Source: Spinacia oleracea (lineage: Eukaryota; Streptophyta; Magnoliopsida; Caryophyllales; Amaranthaceae). Taken from it: 64,000 bases of DNA. Made by a program: the position numbers and the translations under genes. Under the pieces are notes generated by a model. It was not told the origin of the DNA. It was given only the letters and a program-made list of their open reading frames with translations, and ran no database searches. The stretch lies in NCBI RefSeq assembly GCF_020520425.1, contig NC_079492.1, positions 101,963,157 to 102,027,156 on the forward strand, read 5' to 3'. This document shows positions 11,440 through 24,029 of the stretch, one piece after another. Positions within the stretch are counted from its first letter, which is position 1, and each line of letters begins with the position of its first letter.

Positions 11440-14400
11440 TTAATGTGTTTTATTAGATGCCTTAACTCTGGACTGAATTTCAATATGGTACCTTTTTAAT
11501 TGGTCTAAGTTTGTGAGGTTAGCGAATTCTGCTCCATCTATGTCAGCTAGTTGGACTGCTCCTCCAAGTAGGATGGTCTTTACAAAATACGGTCCTGTCC
11601 AGTTAGGCCGGAATTTCCCTCGAGGGTCCGTAGTAGGTGCGCGGACTTCTTTTAATACAAGATCGCCTTCTTTGATATTTCGAGGTTTGACTCTTTTGTT
11701 GAATTGCCTTGCGATGCGCTTTTGATACACTTGCACGTGATGTAGAGCTCTCAACCTCCGTTCGTCTAAAAGGACGAGCTCGTCGTACCTAGCTTGAACC
11801 CAATCAGCTTCGGGTAGCTTGCTTTCTAGGACGATCCGGAGGGAGGGAATCTCCAACTCGACCGGTTGGACTGCTTCCATTCCGTATACCAAGGAGTAGG
11901 GTGTTACTCCAATGGAGGTGCGGATTGAGGTTCGATAGCCCCATAATGCGAAGTGTAATTTGTTGGGCCAATCCTTATAATTTTCGGCCATTTTTTCGAT
12001 TATGACTTTAATATTTTTGTTGTCCGCCTCTACCGCGCCGTTCATTTGCGGCCTGTAGGGAGAGGATTTATGGTGTTTGACATGATATTTTTTGAGCAGG
12101 TCTTGGACTTCGGCCCTGAAGTGGGAACCTTGGTCGCTTATGACTTCATGTGGAACCCCGTATCGACAGAATATGTTCTTTTCTAGGAATCGAGCGACAT
12201 GTTTGGCTGCTAATTTTGCATAGGAGACTGCCTCTACCCATTTAGTGAAGTAATCAATTGCGACTAAAACGTACTCGTGTCCCCCTACGCCTGTTGGTGT
12301 TACCTTGCCGATTATATCTCTACCCCAGGTGGAAAAGGGCCATGGAGAAGTGAAGGTGTATAGTTCTGAGGGAGGCAAATGGTTAAGGTTACTGAAGATT
12401 TGGCATTTTGGGCAAGTTTTTACAAAGAGATGACAATCAGTTTCCATAGTGGTCCAATAGTATCCTGAGCGGGATATTTTTCGGGATAGCATTTTTCCGT
12501 TCATATGGGGTCCGCACACGCCGTTATGGTATTCTTCCATCAGTCTTTAGGCTTGGTTTTGATGGACACAAAGTAATTTGATTTTATTCGGCGTGTATTT
12601 GTACAGTTCTCCCAGAATTATGCTATATTGTGAAGCGAGGAGGCGTAGGGCCTTTTGTGCTCGCGGGGAAGTGTTTGGGGGGAATTCCCCACTTATTTTG
12701 TAACGAAGGATGTCCGTGTACCATGGTTCTTCTTCGGTGTTTTCAGGTTCGGAGTCTATGGCACAACAATAAGCCGGCTCTTTCCTTCGCTCGACCCGAA
12801 GGGTCATTCCGTCCCATTCATTCGGGATGTTGAGCATTGAAGCTAGCTTCGCTAGTGCATCCGCGAATTGGTTGTCGTCTCTTGGCAAGTACGTATACTC
12901 GATTTTTTCAAATTGCTCGACTATTTGGTCCAAGTGAGCTTGATATTTTGAGAGACTAGTGCTTCGGACCTTCCATCTTTTGGATATATGGTTGATTATT
13001 AGGGAAGAATCCCCGAAGACTTGTAGGTATTTGACTCCGAGGCTAACTGCGGCCTCTAGCCCAACTATGCAGGACTCGTATTCGGCGGCATTGTTTGTGG
13101 CCTCGAAGTCAAGTTTGACGGAAATTGGTATATGGGCTCCTTCGGGACTGACTAGGAGAACTCCGACGCCGCATCCTTTTTGGTTGGACGCGCCATCGAA
13201 GTATAGTGTCCAATAGTCGTCTTGTATCATCAGAAGTTCCTCGTCGGGGAGGAGTTAAGCTTCCGTGGTTTCCTCATTCGTGGCATGCTCGGCCAGGAAT
13301 TCGGCTACCGCTCTTCCTTTGATTGTTTTTTCCGGCATGAATTTTAGGTCGAATTCTGAGAGCATGACTAGCCACCTGGACAGGCGACCGTTTAGGGCGG
13401 GCTTTTCGAACATGTATTTTAAGGGATCTAGTTGTGACACTATATGAACGGTGTGGGCCAATAGGTAATGTCTGAGTTTTTTGGATGCCTAGACGAGGGC
13501 GAGACAGGTTTTCTCAAGTTCTGTGTATCTCGTCTCGTACTGTATGAACTTCTTGCTCAAGTAGTAAATGGCTCGCTCGGATCCATGTACACACTGTGAG
13601 AGCATAGCTCCTGCTGCAGTATCCGTGACGGTTAGGTATAGGCGTAAAGGGATTCCAGGTAAAGGCGGGGAGAGGACGGGTGGTTTGCTTAGGTATTCTT
13701 TGATTTTATCGAAGGCAGTTTGGCATTGTTCATCCCATTCGATCTTTTCTTCTTTTCTTAATTTTTTGAATATTGGCTCACAAGTCATAGTAAGCTTGGA
13801 AATGAACCTACTAATGTATTGCAGCTTTCCTAGGAAGCCCCTTATCTGTTTTTCAGTTTTTGGTGGGGGCATTTCGGTAATGGCTTTGATTTTAGATGGG
13901 TCAATCTCGATTCCTCGTGTACTAACAACATATCCTAGCAATTTTCCCGAGTTTACCCTGAACACACATTTTTGTGGATTTAGTCTCATGTTATATTTCA
14001 AGATTCGGGTGAAGAACTTTTTAAGTGCCGGGAGGTGACCGCGCCGGTCTTTAGATTTGACGATCATGTCGTCCACATAGACCTCGATTTCTTTATGTAT
14101 CATGTCATGGAGTAACGTGGTGGCTGTTCTTTGATAGGTGGCCCCCGCGTTTTTCAAACCAAAAGGCATTACAGTGTAACAATATGTCCCCCAAAGGGTA
14201 ATGAAAGTTGTTTTTTCCATGTCTTCTTCTGCCATGAGTATTTGGTTATATCCGGCGTACCCGTCCATAAAGGAGAGGAGCGCGTGTTCTGCGGTGTTGT
14301 CTACTAGTATGTCAATGTGAGGTAGAGGGAAGTCATCTTTAGGACTGGCTTTGTTGAGGTCTCGAAAGTCTACGCACATTCGCACTAGTCCATCTTTTTT

Positions 14401-15393
14401 AGCTACGGGGACAATATTGGCCACCCATTCTGGGTAGTTGGAGACTTTTATAAAGCCGGCGTCTAATTGCTTAGTGGCTTCTTCTTTTATTTTCAAGGCT
14501 ATCTCTGGTTTGAGCCGCCGTAGCTTTTGTTTTACTGGCGTCATTTTTGGATCTAGCGGAATTTTATGCTCAGCGATTTCTCGATCTATTCCTGGCATGT
14601 CTTTGTAGGACCAAGCAAAGACACCCTCGAATTCCCGCAAAGTGGAGATTAGATCGGCCTTTTCAGTGGGAGTTAAGGTGAGGCCAATTTTAATAATTTT
14701 AGGATTTTCTTCTGTTCCAATATTTACCGATTTTGTGTCCTCAATTATAGGAGTTTTGAGTTCTTGCTCACTTACATCTTTTATTAGTTCGGTATATTCC
14801 TCTTCTGGCTCTTTTTCGTGCTCATTAGTGGCGAGACATTCTGCATTATTACTCGGATTTTTAAGCGGCACATACTCAAAAGTTTTGTTTATCTTATTAA
14901 AGTCATGAAGCATTACATCAAAGAGATCTCCCGGAGTAGAGATTTCCGGGTCTAAACTATTTTTGGGAGGGGTTACAATTTTGCTAGGTTCGGACTCAGA
15001 GTCAGACTCGGATTCAGACTCTAATTCTTCGTACATCGGACCCTCTCCCGCAGATATCTTGAACTTCATCCCAGGAGCGTTAGTCCATTTGAAAGTCTTG
15101 CGCCACCCTCGTTGGATTTGGTCATCTTTTGAGGGTGATGGAGCGATCAATTTAGTAGGATCGAACACTTCATCTTGGAGAGCTAATGCCATAATTTCTG
15201 TTTCTTTCTTCGCTCTTTTCTTTTCTAACCCAAACAATAGCCCGAAAGCGTGTAAGTTGGGGAGCGTTTTTGGCATAGCATGGTTCTTTGGGGCGAGTGG
15301 CCTTTGAGAACGTAAAGGGTCGGGTCCCAGAGCTTGCATCTCTTGGGTTTGTGCGACCTCTAGGTATAGATGTTCGGGATATGCTTCTTCCAT
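11440..15393 (-). pseudogene. pol: Gypsy1 pol (RT, RNase H, second RNase H, integrase) with three nonsense codons
   Basis: One frame of 1318 codons runs without frameshift from ATG 15,393 to the stop at 11,440, broken by TAG at 13,489-13,491 and TAA at 13,255-13,257 and 12,547-12,549. Order: an acidic linker (about residues 120-150) with no protease active site; RT with MPFGLKNAGATYQR and YVDDM; RNase H, whose conserved ALVW motif is where the first stop replaces Trp; an archaeal-type second RNase H (LYFDGASNQKGCG, NNAAEYE) diagnostic of the Tat lineage; then integrase with an HHCC finger (CPKCQ), VAIDYFTKWVEA and a later catalytic region. The products would copy RNA to DNA and insert it. No recognisable gag or protease precedes it, so this copy would depend on proteins supplied by another element. 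Confidence 0.9.
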
Positions 15394-16630
15394 CGCGTTC
15401 CTTGATGGCTATCACGGGCAAGTACTCAGGGGCCCTGCATTATTGTTGTGGAGTAGGAGACACATTAGTTTGTTTCGTGAGTCGGTTTTTTTTAGACATT
15501 CTATGACTACCCTTAAGTCGGACTAGTATATTTGGACTGTTATGTGTGCACTTTGAACTCTTTATGTTTTTGAAAATCTCTGCCCGTGTGACATTCATGA
15601 TTATTTGCATGGTCGACTTTTAGTGTCGAGCATTGCCGTCGTAGGAGGCCTAACAACGACGTAAAGAGTTATTAATTTTTCGCGAGTCGCTTTTGAAATC
15701 GAGTGCTTTTCTTACGCCCTCGTAGCAATTCTTTTTATGAACATTTTTTGCTACGTATTTTCCTTTCGTGCGGGCACCGAAGCTGCTGCGCCTGACCAGA
15801 AGGCCAAGCAGCAACTTCAGCGCCCAGCGAGGGGCGTGAGAATTTCTGGCGCCCAGCCAGGGGCGTTGAAAATGCGTCCTTGGCTGGTTCTCGTTTTCTG
15901 TCTTCTGTTTATGTGACTTCGATTTGCGTGCTTGCCTAATAACGTCCTTTACGCGTAACAGCGTTTGTGGGATTCGTTACAGGCCATCCCGAGCGTCGCT
16001 TATTTTGTGGCGATCATTCGGGTTTGCGGAACACGTGTTTCGGTATAACTCTTTGGCAAATTAGTCTATGAATGTTAGGGCAGTTTTTAAGGTCGTTGGT
16101 TTTCTAGGATAGTTTGTCACACACAATCACATATTTCGCTACACATAACTACATTACAAACATGGATTTGAAAATTAAATATGCCACGTAGTTTATGATA
16201 GGCTTCTATGGGTAGTTTATTTGCGCCTGGCTTGGTACCGCTTCTATCGTAGATCCAACACATGCCCCGGTCGAGGTAGTGTCTTCAACAGACGAATTTC
16301 GCTCAAGAGGCCAACCCGCAAGTGCAAGCCAAGGGGGCATGCAGGCGAGAGGGACCTAATGGGCGAGCGATTGGGTTCGGGATAGGTGTACTACCTGCAC
16401 AAGTACCGAGTGGGAAACATGCGCGGCGTATGCACCCCCCTATTGGCGAAAAAAGGTATCCTTAGTCCCAACTCCCGAGGGAGCCGAGATTCGTTATGAT
16501 GTTCAGCCCGTTCACATTAATATGCTGATTTCCAGGTCGTCCCAACTTGATGGGGAAATAAACGCGGGGTAGGATCGTTTCACCCTTCGGCTATTTTGAT
16601 TACCTACAAGCGCGAGTATTTCCTTAACTA
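15394..16630 (-). mobile_element. Gypsy1 leader where gag and protease would be expected
   Basis: Only about 1.24 kb separates the pol start from the PBS. No Retrotrans_gag motif, zinc knuckle or DTGA/DSGA protease site could be read in any minus-strand frame. It includes hairpin module copy 4. The missing block suggests a deletion derivative. Confidence 0.65.
15813..15873 (+). repeat. GC-rich double-hairpin module, copy 4
   Basis: CTTCAGCGCCCAGCGAGGGG then CTGGCGCCCAGCCAGGGGCG and TTGAAAATGCG. Stem bases have drifted slightly (CGAGGGGCG), but the frame TTCA...TTGAAAATGCG is kept. Confidence 0.8.
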
Positions 16631-16648
16631 TCCCCAGTGGAGTCGCCA
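16631..16648 (-). promoter_or_regulatory. Primer binding site of Gypsy1 (tRNA-Arg type)
   Basis: Minus strand TGGCGACTCCACTGGGGA begins one base inside the LTR end. It would pair with a plant tRNA-Arg 3' end finishing in AGTGGAGTCG-CCA, the primer type described for Ogre/Tat elements. Confidence 0.85.
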
Positions 16649-16649
16649 C

Positions 16650-18100
16650 TGTGAGGGGGTCGAAAAAGCACGAGGCTAATGCGTGACCTTGTCCCTCGTG
16701 GGAGTGACGATTCTTTTTATTCAATCAAGTGTAATTGGATTTCCTGTGAGTATACACCCAATTGACTAGTAATATAGGAGTCGCCATTCAGTTTTTAACG
16801 ACAATGAGAAAAACTGACAAAACCCGGTTATCGTGACATAAAGGGAGTGCAATTATGTTTGACCACGACGGCCGTAGGTTCCCTTGTGATCCCTGGTGTG
16901 GGGGTCTCTCAATATACACCCGCAAGGTAGAGATTGAGGGTTCGGGGGACTGTAACTACCGAGAGGAGTACTTCGCTCGTCGATAACTCCAGAGGCAGGA
17001 TATCCTTACTAGCTCAGCATAAATAATTGAAGGGACATGCATTAACTATTAAACTAATCTGAGTTGATTTTAGCAATATGCAACATATAATACTAATTCG
17101 ATCGTGATTATCTGATTTAAATAGCATTAAGGGACCTAGCATGATAATCCGATTTCCCAAAAATATTATATTTGTTGGGCGTGATAGAACAATCAGATTA
17201 GGTTAGTTTAACAGTTCATAAAAAGGGCGAGGAAAGCAGTTAAATCATCGAAAAGGGACACATTACGACGCACCCTTGAGAGGTGCGTCACGGTTCTCAG
17301 AAAACTAACCACTTTGACTTTGCTATTTCTCCTTTTTATTTAACGAATCTCAATTATGGGACAGGATACGTTCTGTTCGATTTATGGATCGATTGCGACA
17401 GAACGCGTGAACAGTTTCGCAGCGAGAGGCTTAGGCTAAGGGTTGGAGTCAATACTCTGAATATAATAGTGTGTTGTTGTTCTTTCACGTCGAATTTAGG
17501 GGCCTATTTATAGGGAAGAGTTCGTGGAAAGATAGAATTGCAGAGTTCTAATCCACAAAGAATTAGGAAAAAACACGTACCCAGGTATTTTCAGCGCCCA
17601 GGCCTGGGCGCCGAAGATTTCGGCGCCCAGAGCCAGGCGTTGAAAATAGGGTCTGGGCTGTTTTCTTTAGTCAGATTCGGATTCCTGAAATCCGTAGAGT
17701 TTGAGATTAATTCGAGTCTTTTAGCGCGTATCAATTTTGTGACGGAATGCGTCTGGGCCCATTACGAACTCTAGGCTCGTTAGGATTTTAATTAATACGT
17801 AACTCTTATTTCTGAATCATATTAGGAATAGGATTCTCGCAGTTTTCTATCTCATTTAGGATTTATGTTGGAATGCAACACCTAATTCTGACAGGTTTCT
17901 ATCTTTTATGATTTGCCACTTTTAGAAGCTACCTTTTACGGCAGTTACTATTTTTAGCAGGTTTCCATAAATAGCAGGTTTCGGGTGAAATGAAATGGGG
18001 AATCGAGATTCGTTTATTTTATAGGAGATGCGTTGTCAAGTGGAGATTTACGTTTTCATCATCGAACCTTTCCCTTGCGGGAACGGGGACAAAAGTAGGT
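16650..18100 (-). mobile_element. Gypsy1 5' LTR, outer end short by about 7 bp
   Basis: Nearly identical to 5055-6512, with about a dozen substitutions noticed. TATA box at about 17,504-17,513 and the hairpin module at 17,587-17,648. Homology stops at TAGGT (18,100), so the last seven bases (GTCTACA in plus reading) present in the other LTR are absent. Flanks GTAGC (left) and GTACC (right, overlapping the end) are similar but not a clean 5-bp target duplication. Confidence 0.9.
17587..17648 (+). repeat. GC-rich double-hairpin module, copy 5 (in 5' LTR U3)
   Basis: Identical to copy 1 except for one substitution in the second palindrome, which restores a CCCAGAGCC spacing. It sits about 75-140 bases upstream of the TATA box in element sense. 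Confidence 0.85.
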
Positions 18101-21100
18101 ACCATAATCTTTATTTCCTTGAATCAAGAACTACTCTTATGTACCTTTTCAAGTACCATAAGTTTTTCTTGATCTCAATCTAGTTGATCTTCACTTAGAT
18201 CAATAGAGATTGGTATATGTTCGTCATGCCTAAAGTCATACGATACGTTTTTGGCGATCCTCATATTATATCATACATGATAAATTCTTTTGCAGAATAA
18301 TTCCCAATTGAATTATATTCATGTAACTTTAGCTCATATAGTTTCAGTAGATACTAAATCAAGCTAAATTCTTTGACTTATAATATAGGTTAAGAATCCT
18401 ACTTTAGACTCTTTGATGTTTAACATAGTAAATGCTTATACATAGTTCAAACATCATTTACTTAGATTTATTCACATGGGTCGAATATCTCCTAAGGAGT
18501 CTTTCGTGTTTGATTTAGTAAATGTCATTACTTAATCCAAAATAATATTATAAGATCTTTGTAAATAGATCTTAATACCTAGTATGTACTAAGTTTCGCC
18601 ATGGTCCATCATTGATGAATAATTTCAAATCTAAGTCATTTAGCATTCGAAAGTCATTTCACAATAGAGAGATATGTGTGTGATACACATAGGACCAATT
18701 AAGTTTTATGTACTCCCACTAAACTTCTTATATATCTATAAGAATCATGTACATTTTATGAAACTAAAATACTTATCAGCTTCACTAAAATACAGTTTTA
18801 ATTCCCAATTTGCTTGCTTAAATCTGTACTTAGATTTCATAAGCTAGCATTCATTTCAAGCATTATTTGGATCCACAAATCCTATGACATGCCATGTACA
18901 TAGTTTCTTCCAACATTTGACTGAGGAAGATGTTTTGTCATCCAATTGCCATATGTACCAATATGCAATCACTGCTTGAATTATAGACTTGAGCATTACG
19001 ATTATGCATGAGGTTTCAACACAATCCATGCCATGAATTTTCTTGTAACCTTTAGCAACTAATCTAGCTTTGTGTGTGAACACAATTTCATGTTTGATGG
19101 TTTTTATCCTTAAAACCAATTTGCAACCAATAGATGTTTAATCTATTCTTGCAAATCAACAAAATTTCAATTTTGTCATCAAAACATTGGTTATGTTTTA
19201 TGGCCTTTAACCATCTAAAACATTTGAGTCTATATATTGCCTTTAACCATTTTAGGGAATCTAGGTTTCGTCATAGCTTTCTTACAAGTCACAAACTCAT
19301 TAATCTACATGATAATAGTTTGACTGCAAGTTGTAGGTTTCTTTACTATCTAATAGAATAATCGCATAGTTTCACTGACTTGAACTCTATGCCTACTTGG
19401 GTATAGAACATCAAACAATAGAATATCAATAGCCACTTGAAAGTCCTTTGAATATTCGGTTCTCCTTGAAGCACTTGTAAAGTCTTCTAAGAGATGTCTA
19501 TTCTTTAAAGCCACTTCTAAAGTCCTTAAGAATAAGTGTTCGGATTTTCTGAAGAACTTTGAAAAGCCTCCGGATTGTCCGTTTATGTTTGTTGTTCGCC
19601 TCGAAGACCTTCGAGGTCTATTTTCTCCCACTTGTCATTTTGGAAACGAATCTCCAAAAGGACATTATTTCGAGCAAACAAACATTATGTTCTCAAAAAT
19701 TCGTGGTAGGAACAATACCCTTGTGTCTCATTTGAATAAATCACAATGAAACATATATCTATACTTGGGCCTTAGTTTGTTGAATAACAAACACTAAGCT
19801 CCCACTGAGTTTAGGAACTCTTTAGATATATTATGAAAAGATATTCTGAAATTACTTTTCAATAGCTTTGACCAATTTTGGTTTAGTTTGGTGGTAGTTG
19901 AGCATTTTGTTTTAGAAATTATAGGAAAAGCCTTTATGATCCATCATTCATCGAATCAAGTACTAATCGACTTCGATCATTCCAACTTAGATATGCCATA
20001 TCTTATGGAGCTAGATTGTGAATTTTACTACACACAATCATTGATGATCATTCTTGACTTAAGTAATCATCAACATGATCTAACCTAGATCTTTATGATT
20101 TCTTGCCAAGTGGGATTTATACTTCTGAATCTTTGAACTAGCCAAACAGATTCAAACTTATATCACATTCAGTAAATAAACCTATATTCACTCAAATCTG
20201 TGTGAAATAATAAAGTCATAAAACCTTTTTTTAGCTTTTAACTCTATCGTCTAGGCGTTTTAACAATAGTTCATATCTTTTGTTACTTTCAACAAGTAAG
20301 ACTAGCTTGTCTTGAATTGATCTAGAAATCAATCAACTTTCAAAAGTCCATCAAAATAGAGCTTGTGAATGTTAACTTGTTGATATGGTCTAAGCAACAA
20401 TGCCAAAGATTAGTGGAACTCAAATCAAGGGTTTGATTTGAACCTAGTAAAGTTTTTATTGTTAAAGAGTTGTTTGTTTTAATCAAGCATATTGACTCAA
20501 CCCGTAAATGACCATTTCATTCAAATAAACAAACAAACATTGTTTTTGTTCTTCTGAATACGAGTCTTTCTGTGTTTGAAAACAGAAATTTAGGTATGCT
20601 GATTGTGGAACAAAATAGCCATTAAGTTCCAGCCTTTGAAAGGACTTAAAACAAACCAAATGACCCTACAACTAATGTAGCATTGCCATGCTTCATTTCC
20701 CACTTGCAGGTCATTAGTGTATCCTAGCTTCCATTGTTTGAGTTATTACCGAAGTAAGAACCTCAAGCGGTATATGATACCAAGGAAGTTTGATTGCTAG
20801 GTCACTGCTCTTTAGACATAAACTTATAGGTAGAAACGGAATTGTAAATTCCTTTCATTTGTTCCTTTGTTTTCCTATTTCTTGTACCCTTTCTAATAGC
20901 CTTAAGAATTGAATTCTCTAGTGTTGACTTTTATACTTTGTTTAGACATGTCCAATGTCACTCCAACAAAGTTCTTACCATTTATGTTGAATATTCTGTT
21001 TCAACTAGATGATCTTACCAGTAGCTTCTAAAGTTCTCTAAGCATCAATCTATTCGAATGTCTAGGGACTAGACTCATTCGAGAATTAAATGGGAAAAAG

Positions 21101-21360
21101 ATTTTAGGTTGTTAACCATTGGTAAGGCTGAGTGTTTAAACTCAATGCTTTATGATCTCAAAACTACATTGTATTTTGAATTCACAAGCACCAATCGGTT
21201 TGCCATTCGACTTTGATACTCGAAAACAACCATAAAAGTCGCTATAAGAAACGTACATTTAAATTGCTCATTTTCTCTCATTTCCGTGAATCGTTCTTGG
21301 ATTCACTACCAATCGAGGAAAGTTACTGTTACCTTCTAAAGGATTTACTGCAGTACAAGA
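18101..21360 (-). mobile_element. Copia B/C coding core, heavily decayed
   Basis: This is the region between the Gypsy1 insertion and the Copia leader, where gag and most of pol belong. Apart from the RT block at 18,856-19,119 it has no long frame. A frame at 19,350-19,631 has an RRSSR-like stretch that might be the end of integrase, but this is weak. The gag sequence seen in copy D at 63,211 is not recognisable at the equivalent place, so this copy diverged or lost gag. Confidence 0.6.
18856..19119 (-). pseudogene. Copia reverse transcriptase remnant
   Basis: The 87-residue frame has the Copia RT block in order: HKARLVAKGYK, then GMDCVET, then MLKSI, then WQLDDKT, and near the end GFVDPNNA. 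In intact elements these read KARLVAKGYxQ, GxDYxETFSP, MxSIR, WQMDVKTAF and QPEGFVDP. Several catalytic-domain residues are changed (DVKTAF is now DDKTSS) and the frame closes before the YVDD motif. The enzyme would copy the element RNA; this copy cannot. Confidence 0.75.
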
Positions 21361-24014
21361 TATTTAATTATAAACAATAATTAAAATATACATTGAAGCA
21401 GGCAAAGTCTAAACATTTATCATGAGTAATAACTTGAAGATTAAAGCAATCATGCAATTTAAACAAGTTATTAGCATTTTATTCGAATTTATTGTTCGGG
21501 CAGGTGTGAATAAAATGATTCCAAGATCCTAAAAACCATTGAAGAATTAAGCATATTATGTATTTTGACTCAATTCTAAAATATTTTAGGTAAGCAAAAG
21601 CCTTTTGCTAATAGTCTAGAAACTACTCTTGGTTGATAGGTACGTCTAAGAACTTATTAGGTAAACCTATCGATTTTGCCACGACATAAAAGGACTCCTT
21701 ACTTATATCGTTGAGTTTCACCAAAACTAACATGTACTCACAATTTATTTGTGTACCTTACCCCTTTAGTATCGATAAGTAACACCTCGCTATGGCGGAA
21801 ACCTATTACTAAGATCGATGTAAAGGATATCCAAGTAAGTGTTATTTTGGCATGGCACCTTTTAACTCAATTTTTAAGTTTGGAACTTAAGGCTCTTACT
21901 ATGTTGGTTAGATTTTAAGTGAACTAAAATCCTTAATCATGCAACATAATCAAGCCACAATCTCATGCATATTTAAGACATATTTAAAAGCAATAAATAA
22001 CTTAAAGCATGCATAAGATAAATCTGATCTAGTATGGCCCGACTTCATCTTGAAGCTTCAACTTCAAAGTCCGTCTTGAAATGGATTGGAAACTTCGTCT
22101 TGAATTTCACCGTGGGAGGCGCCATTTTCTTCAAATAGGATAAGCTATAATTAAACTAATTACAACTATTTGATGGTACGCAGACCATATTTGAATTGAA
22201 AAACAAATTTGGTGCTTTAGACCAATTACATTCAAATTAATGGTACGCAGACCATATTTTCTATCCTATTTGGGCCATACTAGTCACTTCATAACCTGCA
22301 AAACAGTACATATACAATATATACCATTCACCCATTCATTATCATGAATGGCCCACATAATTGGTTAGTGAAAACACATTGTATGCATCACATAAATATT
22401 TGCAGCAATTAATTAAGGGCACCAATAATCTACCAATTATTCAGTCCTTATTAATTCTAATCAATTTGTTTAACCTTAAAGGATTTGTAGACCTAATCAA
22501 GAGTTTATGACTAAAATTGCTCCCACTTAAACCAATAAATTTATATGCTTTACTAATTTTAAACATAAAAATGTATTTCTAGTCTAACCGGAAACATACA
22601 AATTTAATTAAAATTTAAAGCTCATATAAATTTATAATTGAATCCATTTTTTTAATTTATTTTTCAGTTGAATTAAACGAATTTAAATTAATTCAAGGTT
22701 TAATTTTAGTAAAATAATTAGTATAAATAAAAATTTATAATAATTATAATATTCAAAATTAAAATCCGAGAAAACAATTTAAATTATTAATTTTAAAATT
22801 AATTAAAATTATTTCCGAACTGAAAATTTCAAACTAAAATTCTTAACGACTCAATCGTAACACGACGAGCACTTGGGCTTGCGCCCAAGCCCCGTCGAGT
22901 GCACCAGGCTAGACGCCCCTCGACCGATCGTATAACACCACGCAAGCAGGCCACACGCAACGCAGCAAGCACAGGCCACACTGCGCGCAGCCCGCTCACT
23001 CGTCGCGCCTGTTGCTTCGCGTCTGCTTGCTTCGCTGGGCGCGGCAGCGCGCGCTGTGGCGCAGCACGCTTGCTGCCCACACGCGTCTGCCTTGGCCCAT
23101 CGCCCTTGCCTGCTCGCCCATTGTGCACACAACACTCGACACAAGGGCAGCGTGCTGCCTTGTGCTCGTGTGCCATGGCCCTTGCTCGCTGCATTGTACC
23201 GCATGGGGACGAGCTCCCTTGCTCGTCGTCGCATGCCCGTACCATACAACACCCTTTAAGGGTAACACGTAGCGTCCATTGCTTTGTGCGTGCAAGATTT
23301 ATGGGCGTGTTATATAAAAATTTAAAATTTTTAATTCAAAATTATTGACAAATTAATAAATCATATTAATTTAATAATTTTACGGCGAAAAATCGAAAAT
23401 TTATTAATCAATTAATTTTCGATTAACATGGATTCAAATCTAGGTCATAAAAATTAAAAATTTAACATAAATTTACAATTTTTATGGTGGATTTTAATCA
23501 TGGATACCTAATTAAATTATTAATTAATTATGAAAAACAAATCAATTCTAAATTGTTCGAATTTCAACAAATTAATCATAATTACAAATTAGGTTGTATA
23601 ATTAACAAGTCTAGGCATTCATAATTGTTAAACATATACAGTAGGTCAATCAAAAACTCAAGATTTATCAACAAGAATCGCAAATACTTAATTTAACATC
23701 TTAAATTTACAAACTTTTGCGTTCGAAAAACTAAAACCTCCGAAAAGTCATAGTTAGGCTTCGAATTTGGGAATTTTGGGTTCGGCCGAAAAACACTCTT
23801 TTTGTCAAAATTTTAGAATGCCTTTTACATGCGGAATTGACACAAAAATCACTCGATTTGGATGAGTAACGAAGAAACTGCCGAAAAACTGCGTACATAT
23901 AATTAAATAAACGCAATTTGCAATTAATTACGAAAATTAATCACCCCTTTAATTCTTTGCAAATTTGTAAAATTTAACCATGTTCATGCAATTTAGATTA
24001 TGAAAATAATAAGA
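21361..24014 (-). mobile_element. Copia B/C 5' leader
   Basis: About 2.6 kb of untranslated leader, closely matching the copy D leader (60,387-63,210) in reverse. A clear shared landmark is the stretch with GGTACGCAGACC at 22,171 and 22,239, which appears as GGTCTGCGTACC near 62,360 and 62,427. The block 22,855-23,240 is GC-rich; the long overlapping frames there are composition effects. The rest is AT-rich. Confidence 0.8.
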
Positions 24015-24028
24015 GGCTCGTGATACCA
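24015..24028 (-). promoter_or_regulatory. Primer binding site of Copia B/C (variant)
   Basis: Minus strand TGGTATCACGAGCC, the same one-base-longer variant seen in copy A, one base from the LTR end. Confidence 0.8.
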
Positions 24029-24029
24029 C

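Larger units (their letters stand above)
5055..18100 (-). mobile_element. Gypsy1: Tat/Ogre-like Ty3/Gypsy element, non-autonomous, nested in Copia
   Basis: Bounds are two direct LTRs, 5055-6512 (3') and 16,650-18,100 (5'), oriented on the minus strand. The PBS (16,631-16,648) fits the 3' end of a tRNA-Arg, as in Tat/Ogre elements. The minus-strand pol (11,440-15,393) carries RT, RNase H, a second RNase H domain typical of the Tat lineage, and integrase. No gag or aspartic protease is recognisable between the PBS and pol, a gap of only 1.24 kb. On the plus strand, between pol and the 3' LTR, is a plant-mobile-domain pseudogene with introns. About a dozen differences were seen across 1.45 kb of LTR, so insertion looks recent compared with the host Copia. 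Confidence 0.9.

Noticed and set aside
22829..23348. Overlapping arginine/alanine-rich frames on both strands
   Set aside because: GC-rich block of the Copia leader; open in many frames with no motif and no conservation of one frame.
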